The translations under genes and the position numbers were made by a program. A stretch of DNA of 20,169 nucleotides from a virus: positions 1 to 20,169 of IMG/VR virus record IMGVR_UViG_3300030389_000862; one strand, 5' to 3'. Positions 14,038-20,169 of the stretch are shown here, in pieces (the stretch's first letter is position 1; every line of letters starts with the position of its first letter). Under the pieces are notes generated by a model. The model searched no databases, was not told where the DNA came from, and saw nothing but the letters and a program-made list of their open reading frames with translations.

Positions 14038-14799
14038 ATGAAAAGAGCAATAGTAATACCAGATCAACACTTTCCTATACATGATGAAGAAGCAGTTAAT
14101 GTAACTCTTCAAGCTATAGAGTATGTAAAGCCAGAGATATTTATCAATCTTGGTGACGTAGGTGAATGGGATAGTGTATCCGCATGGAGATTTAAAGGTA
14201 AACGATTACCTAATCTTGAACATCAACTTATAGATGTAGATAAAGAAATCGAAGCTGTTAATGCTGGTATAGATATGTTTGACAAATCTTTAGATAAAAT
14301 AAAATGTGAGGAGCGATACATTCTTGCAGGAAACCATGATGAATGGTTAGATCATTTTGTTAACAAACATCCATACTTAAAAGGTTACAGATTTAGAGAT
14401 GCATGTAGATGGAAAGAACGTGGTTATAAATATTATGCATATAATAAACCTTTAAAGTTGGGTAAAGTAAACTTTATACATGGAGCTTACGCTACAACAT
14501 ACCATGCTAAAAAACATCTAGAAGCTTATGGATCAAACATAGTCTATGGACACACTCACGATATTCAAAGGCATAGTTTGACTAAATTAGATTCTGGTAC
14601 AATTGCAGCATGGTCTATGGGTTGTTTAAAAGATATGTCACCGGGTAAGAATAAATGGTTAAAAGGTAGATTGCATAACTGGAATCATTGTTTTGGTATT
14701 GTAACATTCTTTGATAGACCAAAAGGTAACTTTCAGATAGAACAGATAGAAATTGTAAAAGGTCAATGTACGCTATGGGGAGAACAGTTTAATGCCTAA
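14038..14799 (+). CDS. Calcineurin-like metallophosphoesterase
   Basis: The 253-residue protein carries all the metal-binding motifs of the family: D9-x-H11 in 'PDQHFPIH', D40 in 'NLGDVGEW', N99-H100 in 'AGNHDEW', H148 in 'FIHGAY' and H172-x-H174 in 'YGHTHD'. This set indicates an active two-metal phosphoesterase, which may act on nucleotides, nucleic acids or phosphoproteins. It starts immediately after the endolysin stop and overlaps the next gene by 8 bases. Such enzymes occur in phages near structural or replication genes. Its substrate is unknown; a virion-carried or late-infection role is suggested by its place among late genes. Confidence 0.85.
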   Translation: MKRAIVIPDQHFPIHDEEAVNVTLQAIEYVKPEIFINLGDVGEWDSVSAWRFKGKRLPNLEHQLIDVDKEIEAVNAGIDMFDKSLDKIKCEERYILAGNHDEWLDHFVNKHPYLKGYRFRDACRWKERGYKYYAYNKPLKLGKVNFIHGAYATTYHAKKHLEAYGSNIVYGHTHDIQRHSLTKLDSGTIAAWSMGCLKDMSPGKNKWLKGRLHNWNHCFGIVTFFDRPKGNFQIEQIEIVKGQCTLWGEQFNA

Positions 14800-17356
14800 A
14801 CGAATTTTACAATTAAATGATTTTAGTGGTGGTCTTAATGTAGAAAGAGATATAGCTGATATTGCAAACAATGAAGTAGGTGTAGCTGAAAATCTTATGT
14901 TTAATATCTACGGAGGTGTACAGCCATCTTATAGTATGAATCAAACTGCTAATAAGGTTACTGCATATCAAAGCTCAAACATAAAAACAGTAGAGCCCGG
15001 ATATGGTCTTGGTTACTTTGAAACAGATAGAACAAGAGATGCTCAAACTCTTGCAGTAACAACTGGTATACAAGGTGTAATAGATGTTACAGACGGTTCT
15101 CAGGTTGGAGTAACAGATCTTAATGGTTTTGTTGGATTAAAACATAATACTGGTGGAGAATATAAAGAGTTAGCTCGTTACGTTAATAATTCTCAAGTAG
15201 ATCTAACAAGCAATTTTCCAATAGGAACTGTTATAAGAATAGTAGGTGTAGATGTAACCAATCTTGGTATTTTTCAACAAGGTCAAGGTCTATATACTGT
15301 TGTAGAACATAATAGTAATAGTCTAATATTAAATAAAAAGATAAGTATACGTACAGGAGAAGGCCCTAACATTAACAAGCAAACAGTTTGGGGAGCTACT
15401 ATTACAGGTCATAAAATGGGTGACAACTTAATATTTTTAGCACATCCTTCTGTACATAAAGTAGATGTATTTTCTACAGATGCAAGTAGTTGGCAAACTA
15501 ATGCAATAACACTAAGAAACACTGCTAGTGGTATTAATTCTAAAATGTTATTTATAAAAGGTGGAGACAATATACGTTGCATAGATACTGCAGATAAAAA
15601 TAACGCCACTATTCAATGGTATGGTTTTATACAAAGAGAACATTTTAGAGATTTATCTAATACAAAAACATCTGATACTCAATCATTTACAGGGTATATT
15701 CCAAGAGATAATAAATTAAGCAGACCAACAGAGACTACTCTTACTTCTGGTATAGCTGCTAATACTAATGCTATAGGTAATAACATTAGTTTACTGCAAG
15801 CTGGTGCAGGTTTTAGGTTGAAGGTAACTACTATACAACAAGATGGAGCTATCCCTAAAGGAACTAAAGTAGATCCAGATGGAAGTAGTGATACATATGA
15901 ATATGAATTTGCATCATCGTTTATATACGATGGTAATCAAGAATCATTACTAACAAAATATTCTACTACACATAATACAGGTAATAATGATTTAAAACAA
16001 TTAGCAATAAACATTGCTGTTAAAGCACCTTTTGACAGAAGAATATCAGGTGGTAGAATATATGCAAGAGCTGTAGACAGTGATGATGAATTTATTATGG
16101 TGTTAGACATACACTTAACTAAAGGGTGTAGAACAAAGTTATCTGATGACTATACTAAATGGCATGATGCAGGAAGCAATCAATACAATTGCCCTACTGC
16201 TACAGGGTCAGGTGATTTTATATTATCAGAGTTTGGTTTACTTACGTATGAAGTGTTAAATGGTTTTTCGTCTAGTATATATAGTAATTATATAGGCGAA
16301 GCAGGTGAACATTTTAAAGATGCAGTTGTTGCAAACAACAGAGCTTTTGTATGCAATGTAACTATGGCAGATGAAGATACAGGTATAGACAAAGCAAACT
16401 CTTTTGATAATTCAATACTAAAGTCTTTTCCTGATAGGATTATGTATTCGATGCCTAATCGTTTTGATACGTTTCCGTACCATAATTTTATAGAAGCTGC
16501 TAAAGCTGATGCAGATGTGTATGTAGCATTAGAAGCATATGCAGACAGACTGTTAGCATATAAGAATAAAAGCTTAGATATAATTAATATATCAGGAGAT
16601 GATCGTAATTGGTTTCTAGAAGACAGTAAACAGTATCAAGGTGTATTGCATCCAGAGGCTGTAAAGAAAACACAGTATGGAGTTATATGGGTAAACAAGC
16701 AAGGACTTCATATGTACAATGGTCAAACAATAGTTAATCTAAAAGATAACAAAATAAGTGACACTGTATGGGAAGCTCATGTAACAAACCTTTCTAGTAT
16801 TATATATGATGAGCAAGAGTCTATGGCATTTGTTGTAAAAAACATGAGCAATAATGGCGATGCTTATATGGTTGATTTACGTAAAGGCAACTTTACTTTA
16901 ATTAAAAACTTTGTAAATGTTGCTAATGATGGAGTAACAAACTCTGTAGATACAGATAGTAATAACACACTTCTTGCTGCAGATACTGGAAACAATGTAG
17001 ATGTTTATCAGTTTAATAGACAGGTAGTTGCAGCAGTTAGCAAACTAACAACAAAGGCATTTGATTTTGGCAGTGTACATCAAGTTAAAAAAGTATATGC
17101 AATACATGTTACTTACAAATCAGATCAAGTGTTAACAGGTAAGTTTTCTTTATTAGAAGAAGACGGTACTAGCACAGCTTTAAGTGGTACAGTTGCATCT
17201 GCTACAAGCAATTGGGCAAAAGTAAAACTTACTCCGTCAGCACCAGTTGTATGTAATAAACTATCAGTAAAATTAGATAGTACATCAACAAGTGCTAAAG
17301 TGTATATTAATGATATTGGAATAGAGTATAGAATCATTCATAAGAAAGGTTCGTAA
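14792..17356 (+). CDS. Large virion protein, tail/head stabilisation type
   Basis: The 854-residue protein opens 'MPKRILQLNDFSGGLNVERD' and continues with 'DIANNEVGVAENLMF'. The 'DFSGGLN' start followed by 'N-E-x-x-x-x-N' is common to a family of large phage structural proteins in short-tailed phages, which form a tail nozzle or stabilise the tail and head junction. The middle and second half are beta-rich with propeller-like blades, for example 'YGVIWVNKQGLHMYNGQTIV'. The C-terminal 'VCNKLSVKLDSTSTSAKVYI' looks like a beta-sandwich. It overlaps the metallophosphoesterase gene by 8 bases and is followed by TAATG. The exact structural position is inferred from family resemblance. Confidence 0.75.
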   Translation: MPKRILQLNDFSGGLNVERDIADIANNEVGVAENLMFNIYGGVQPSYSMNQTANKVTAYQSSNIKTVEPGYGLGYFETDRTRDAQTLAVTTGIQGVIDVTDGSQVGVTDLNGFVGLKHNTGGEYKELARYVNNSQVDLTSNFPIGTVIRIVGVDVTNLGIFQQGQGLYTVVEHNSNSLILNKKISIRTGEGPNINKQTVWGATITGHKMGDNLIFLAHPSVHKVDVFSTDASSWQTNAITLRNTASGINSKMLFIKGGDNIRCIDTADKNNATIQWYGFIQREHFRDLSNTKTSDTQSFTGYIPRDNKLSRPTETTLTSGIAANTNAIGNNISLLQAGAGFRLKVTTIQQDGAIPKGTKVDPDGSSDTYEYEFASSFIYDGNQESLLTKYSTTHNTGNNDLKQLAINIAVKAPFDRRISGGRIYARAVDSDDEFIMVLDIHLTKGCRTKLSDDYTKWHDAGSNQYNCPTATGSGDFILSEFGLLTYEVLNGFSSSIYSNYIGEAGEHFKDAVVANNRAFVCNVTMADEDTGIDKANSFDNSILKSFPDRIMYSMPNRFDTFPYHNFIEAAKADADVYVALEAYADRLLAYKNKSLDIINISGDDRNWFLEDSKQYQGVLHPEAVKKTQYGVIWVNKQGLHMYNGQTIVNLKDNKISDTVWEAHVTNLSSIIYDEQESMAFVVKNMSNNGDAYMVDLRKGNFTLIKNFVNVANDGVTNSVDTDSNNTLLAADTGNNVDVYQFNRQVVAAVSKLTTKAFDFGSVHQVKKVYAIHVTYKSDQVLTGKFSLLEEDGTSTALSGTVASATSNWAKVKLTPSAPVVCNKLSVKLDSTSTSAKVYINDIGIEYRIIHKKGS

Positions 17357-17544
17357 TGGATAGAGTATCAAGATTTATTAACAATAAGAAACAAGATAAG
17401 ATACGTGTAGTAAACTCACAACCATCTATACAATCTATGAGAGAAGGTGAAGAAGTATTATTCTTTACTAAGGATGGAAAACTTTCTAGGTATAGAAAAG
17501 AACGTGGGCAGCTATGGCGATCAGATATGGTTAAAGCAGGATAA
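17356..17544 (+). CDS. Small basic hypothetical protein
   Basis: The 62-residue protein is polar, starting 'MDRVSRFINNKKQDKIRVVN' and continuing with 'SMREGEEVLFFTKDGKLSRY'. The second segment looks like a short beta hairpin and is a pattern I associate with small proteins downstream of large tail genes in marine phages. It starts at TAATG with the upstream gene and ends 9 bases before the next ATG. It may be a tail-tip or fibre-related protein; no family is established. Confidence 0.58.
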   Translation: MDRVSRFINNKKQDKIRVVNSQPSIQSMREGEEVLFFTKDGKLSRYRKERGQLWRSDMVKAG

Positions 17545-17553
17545 GAGGTAGTT

Positions 17554-18474
17554 ATGTCAGTACAAAATTTATTTTTAACACAACAAATGAGAGAAACTCA
17601 AAGAAATCTTGAGAATCGTTTAGAAAAAGAAGAAGCTAGACAAAAAAGAGGTGGTCTTTTTAGTTCTATTGGAAGTGGTTTAGGAGGATTTTTAGGAGGA
17701 ATTGGTGGAACAATGTTAGGTGCAGCATTAGCTCCTATGACTGGTGGTTTAAGTTTAGCTGCTACTGCTGGTTTAACAGGGTTAGGTGCTACAGCAGGAT
17801 CACTTGCAGGTTCTAGAGTGGGTTTAGAATTAGGAGATGGCAAGCGATCTGATGCTATTGATTTAGGAATGAATAGAAGTGCTGTAACAGGTAAAGAAAG
17901 AGAATTTGGTCAAGACATAAAAGATAGATACAGAAGAGGAATAAATGATTTTCAAGACTCTCTAAATAATAGAATACTATCAAGTGCTTTACAAACAGGT
18001 ATTAAAGCAGCAGCATTTGCTTATGGTGGTGGAGCTTTAAATAAACCTACAATGGCAGAAGGTACTGTTGTAGATGCATCAGGTAATGTAGTAGATATAC
18101 CTAAAGCTAATGTAGCTGGTGCACAAGCATATCAACCTGCAAGTATGGGTGGTTCAGCAAGGATTAATGCTAGTCAATTGCCTGCACCTAGTGTAGCTCC
18201 TAGAGTTAATCCTTCACTTGCTACTACCACTGCTCCTGCAGTAACTACAGCAAAACCACAACCAACTAATTTATTTGATCAGGCTATGATATCTCAACCT
18301 GATTTACCTGCAATGTCTAATCCTACTGTAGGTCAAGTTTTTGATAACTTTTCTAGACAAGCAGAATTAGCTCAGTTTCCTAATTCGTTTACTGGGCCTT
18401 TAGCTAATAACATGATACCTAATCAAAACAATCAACTTTTTCAATATATAACAGATTTTAGAGGGAGACCCTAA
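17554..18474 (+). CDS. Glycine-zipper protein, likely internal virion/ejection protein
   Basis: The 306-residue protein begins with a charged coiled coil (residues 10-31). It then has a long glycine/alanine-rich hydrophobic region (about 34-94, with GSGLGGFLGGIGGTMLGAAL and ATAGLTGLGATAGSLAGSRV) having many GxxxG spacings. A helical charged middle follows, then an Ala/Pro/Thr-rich tail. Glycine-zipper segments insert into membranes and oligomerise. In T7-like viruses internal core proteins use membrane-active segments to build a DNA-transfer channel. GAGGT (17545-17549) is the ribosome binding site. The role is inferred from this segment and its place after the large tail protein. Confidence 0.6.
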   Translation: MSVQNLFLTQQMRETQRNLENRLEKEEARQKRGGLFSSIGSGLGGFLGGIGGTMLGAALAPMTGGLSLAATAGLTGLGATAGSLAGSRVGLELGDGKRSDAIDLGMNRSAVTGKEREFGQDIKDRYRRGINDFQDSLNNRILSSALQTGIKAAAFAYGGGALNKPTMAEGTVVDASGNVVDIPKANVAGAQAYQPASMGGSARINASQLPAPSVAPRVNPSLATTTAPAVTTAKPQPTNLFDQAMISQPDLPAMSNPTVGQVFDNFSRQAELAQFPNSFTGPLANNMIPNQNNQLFQYITDFRGRP

Positions 18475-19109
18475 TGGCACATTCACCATATCATTTTGAC
18501 TGGAACATTACACCGTCAGGTTTAGAACCACCTGCTAGCACAGAATCACCTGAACAATTTTTACAAGAGTTTTCTAATATTACTGTGGATGGATTAACAG
18601 ACGAAGATAGAATATTTTTACCTGATTCTAGCCAAATGGCACAAAATATAGCTATGTCTAGATTTGGATTAGGAAATGCTATGGCTGCACAAAGATTAGC
18701 TGGCACAAATAATCTTATGAATATGACTGCTGGAATGGGTGTCAATAGCATGGGGCAAGGTTTTGGTAGAAGGCAGTCAGCTTTAACACAGGGGTTTAGA
18801 GACTTTAATCAACAACAACAAGCACAGCTTCAAGAAAATATAGCAGGGTTTAGATCAGATGTTTTAGGTGAACAGTTTCGTTACCAAGATGCATTAACTA
18901 CAGCTTTAGGCAACTTAATACGAAGTGGTGAAAATGATGATTTAACTATCACGCCTGAAGGTTCTACTAGGTTTACTCAGTTACCTACAGATTACCAAGG
19001 TAATACAATTGATTTTAATGGAGTAGACTTTAATTGGGATGGAACTAAATATGTTCCAGATCGAGCATCATTGAATCAATACTTTGGTGGTGGAATAATA
19101 GGTGGTTAA
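18474..19109 (+). CDS. Hypothetical virion-associated protein
   Basis: The 211-residue protein has an extended N-terminus (MAHSPYHFDWNITPSGLEPP). It then has a helical Met/Gln/Gly-rich segment (about residues 55-130, including FNQQQQAQLQENIAGFRSD) and a polar beta-like C-terminus with 'GVDFNWDGTKYVPDRASLNQ', ending in a glycine tail (YFGGGIIGG). It has no membrane segment. It starts at TAATG with the previous gene. A short hairpin (18462-18472) encloses part of its ribosome binding site. Its place between two putative ejection proteins makes it a likely internal or tail-associated virion component. Confidence 0.58.
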   Translation: MAHSPYHFDWNITPSGLEPPASTESPEQFLQEFSNITVDGLTDEDRIFLPDSSQMAQNIAMSRFGLGNAMAAQRLAGTNNLMNMTAGMGVNSMGQGFGRRQSALTQGFRDFNQQQQAQLQENIAGFRSDVLGEQFRYQDALTTALGNLIRSGENDDLTITPEGSTRFTQLPTDYQGNTIDFNGVDFNWDGTKYVPDRASLNQYFGGGIIGG

Positions 19110-19135
19110 ACAATAAAATTAAATAGGAGTCAATT

Positions 19136-19723
19136 ATGGCAGTAGATCCAGCATTAGTAGGCTTTGATGTAGTAAATACATTACAAGATACATTACTTAA
19201 TTATGTAATGGCTAATAGAAGAATGCAACAACAAGACAGGCAGTTTAATACTCAAATGCAATTGCAACGAGATCAAATGAAAGATAGCAGAGATAGATTT
19301 AATAGAACTTTTGATGACAGCAGAGATAGGTTTGATATAAATACTGCAAGGTTAGACCGAGAAGAAGATAGACTTATTTCAGCAGGTAAATTTGATAGAA
19401 AAATGTTTGAAGATGTATTTGTAGATGCACAAAAACAAAGAGAAGCTCAAGCAAAATACGATAGAGACTACAAACAATTTGAAAATGAAAATAAATCAAA
19501 ATACATGTTTGCATTAAATAGAGATAATGTAACAAAAAATCTTAGAAGAGAGTTTGAACAACAGGTTGGTAAACGACCAGAGTTTGTAGTTCCTCCTTTA
19601 CCTGAAGGTGATTTCCTAGGATCTCCAGCTTTTACAAATCAATATTTACAAATGATGCAAAATAATCCTGAAAATTTATTAAACATGATGATGATGTCAA
19701 TGGCAGGAAGAGGAGGACAATAA
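19136..19723 (+). CDS. Charged coiled-coil virion-associated protein
   Basis: The 195-residue protein is helical and strongly charged, with an aromatic-poor middle. 'MQQQDRQFNTQMQLQRDQMK' is followed by two DSRDRF units (residues 50-55 and 61-66) and by Asp/Arg-rich helix (RLDREEDRLISAGKFDRKMF). It is likely an elongated coiled coil. The C-terminus is hydrophobic and Met/Gly-rich (LLNMMMMSMAGRGG). AGGAG at 19125-19129 is the ribosome binding site. The stop overlaps the next start as TAATG. Long charged helical proteins in this position are common among internal virion proteins, and that is the best guess here. Confidence 0.6.
   Translation: MAVDPALVGFDVVNTLQDTLLNYVMANRRMQQQDRQFNTQMQLQRDQMKDSRDRFNRTFDDSRDRFDINTARLDREEDRLISAGKFDRKMFEDVFVDAQKQREAQAKYDRDYKQFENENKSKYMFALNRDNVTKNLRREFEQQVGKRPEFVVPPLPEGDFLGSPAFTNQYLQMMQNNPENLLNMMMMSMAGRGGQ
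19283..19333 (+). repeat. Imperfect 33-base tandem repeat in coding sequence
   Basis: GATAGCAGAGATAGATTT at 19283-19300 recurs as GACAGCAGAGATAGGTTT at 19316-19333, 33 bases (11 codons) later, and both copies encode DSRDRF. The 11-residue period suits a coiled-coil (hendecad) helix rather than a mobile element. Confidence 0.6.
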
Positions 19724-20169
19724 TGGATCCTAATTTAATAATAGACTTAATAGAAAATTATAATGCAAATCCACAAAGATATTCGGATGAAGAAGCAGAG
19801 TTTATTGCACAGCTTTCAAATCAAGTAGGTCGTTATTTTAATAGAGACAGTAAACCAATTAGCAAAGCTTTATTTGATTTAGCTGATACTGCTACTTTTG
19901 GATTATTACCTAATGAACTTAGACCTGTTTCTAGAGGTGAGTCTGTATATGGACAAACATTTTCTGAAGATGTTGGTGGTTTACTAGGAATGTTAGGTGG
20001 CGGTGCTCTTGGTGGTGCAGGAGCTGTTAGAGGAGCTAGAGGCATTATGAATATGTTTAGAAAGAGTCCTCCTTTTTATAGTCAACCACTTTTACCGGGT
20101 TCTGTTCAATATGGTAGATATGGAACACCTCCAACAAGGAATCCTTTGCAATTAACGGAAGGTCAAAGA
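19723..20169 (+). CDS. Putative internal virion/ejection protein, 3' end missing
   Basis: The frame opens at the TAATG junction and stays open to the right edge (149 residues visible). The N-terminus is helical and acidic (MDPNLIIDLIENYNANPQRY, then SDEEAEFIAQLSNQVGRYFN). A hinge containing 'DTATFGLLPNELRPVSRGES' leads into a glycine-rich hydrophobic patch (residues 84-107, GGLLGMLGGGALGGAGAVRG). A Pro-rich, extended stretch follows. The 'PQRYSDEEAEFI' and 'RGESVYG' segments recall large proteins at the end of marine phage structural operons. As in the gene at 17554, the glycine zipper suggests membrane insertion during DNA ejection. Full length is unknown because the gene is cut. Confidence 0.55.
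   Translation, partial: MDPNLIIDLIENYNANPQRYSDEEAEFIAQLSNQVGRYFNRDSKPISKALFDLADTATFGLLPNELRPVSRGESVYGQTFSEDVGGLLGMLGGGALGGAGAVRGARGIMNMFRKSPPFYSQPLLPGSVQYGRYGTPPTRNPLQLTEGQR

Noticed and set aside
13792-14112. 106-residue minus-strand frame across the endolysin and phosphoesterase genes
   Set aside because: Both overlapped plus-strand genes have full catalytic motifs, and the antisense product is low-complexity hydrophobic without a recognisable domain.
17598-17843. Pro/Ala-rich minus-strand frame opposite the glycine-zipper segment
   Set aside because: It is the expected antisense of Gly-rich codons and has no start signal.
1-20169. tRNA genes, integrase, attachment sites or sigma70-type promoters
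   Set aside because: I found no cloverleaf-like sequence, no integration gene, and no convincing -35/-10 pair in any of the few short gaps. TTGACA and TATAAT-like strings occur only singly inside genes.

Overview
The window is a continuous piece of an AT-rich tailed-phage genome. Every convincing gene reads on the + strand, and the genes are packed with tiny gaps or with stop/start overlaps such as TAATG, TGATG and ATGA. The protein set points to a lytic-type marine virus, probably a short-tailed one (podovirus-like), infecting a low-GC marine bacterium. It includes a scaffold-like protein, a major capsid protein resembling the SU10/DUF5309 group, a split neck adaptor, fibre proteins with WKKV N-termini, tiny Lys/Arg-rich proteins, an M15 endolysin and a large stabilisation-type virion protein. 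The host assignment is inference from composition and remembered resemblance to marine phage proteins; nothing in the window proves it. No terminase, portal, polymerase, integrase, repressor or tRNA is seen. The terminase and portal are expected just left of the window.

Layout. Positions 2-2407 hold the head genes: the scaffold-like protein (cut by the left edge), the major capsid protein and a small decoration-like protein. A strong hairpin terminator follows at 2423-2448. Positions 2463-4443 hold small neck and connector genes. Positions 4453-11159 hold two fibre proteins that share an N-terminal WKKV motif, with two very small genes between them. The second fibre protein has 1829 residues, with eleven copies of a VGIGTTSP-like motif spaced at about 75 residues or multiples of it. 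Positions 11170-11941 hold three small unrecognised genes.

Positions 11934-12965 hold three one-pass membrane/coiled-coil proteins plus a tiny amphipathic one, probably linked to lysis. Positions 12965-13636 hold three consecutive, extremely basic small proteins. Then come the M15 peptidase endolysin (13639-14037), a calcineurin-like metallophosphoesterase (14038-14799) and an 854-residue virion protein (14792-17356). Positions 17356-20169 carry a small gene and then four proteins that look like internal virion or DNA-ejection proteins. Two of those have glycine-rich, membrane-active-looking segments, and the last runs off the right edge.

How it works together: the scaffold, capsid and decoration proteins build the head. 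The adaptor and connector proteins and the 854-residue protein close it and build the short tail. The fibres bind the host. The 17.5-20.2 kb proteins are likely packaged in the virion and help move DNA through the envelope. The endolysin, which has no signal peptide, needs one of the small membrane proteins as a holin. No stretch longer than about 60 bases lacks a gene.
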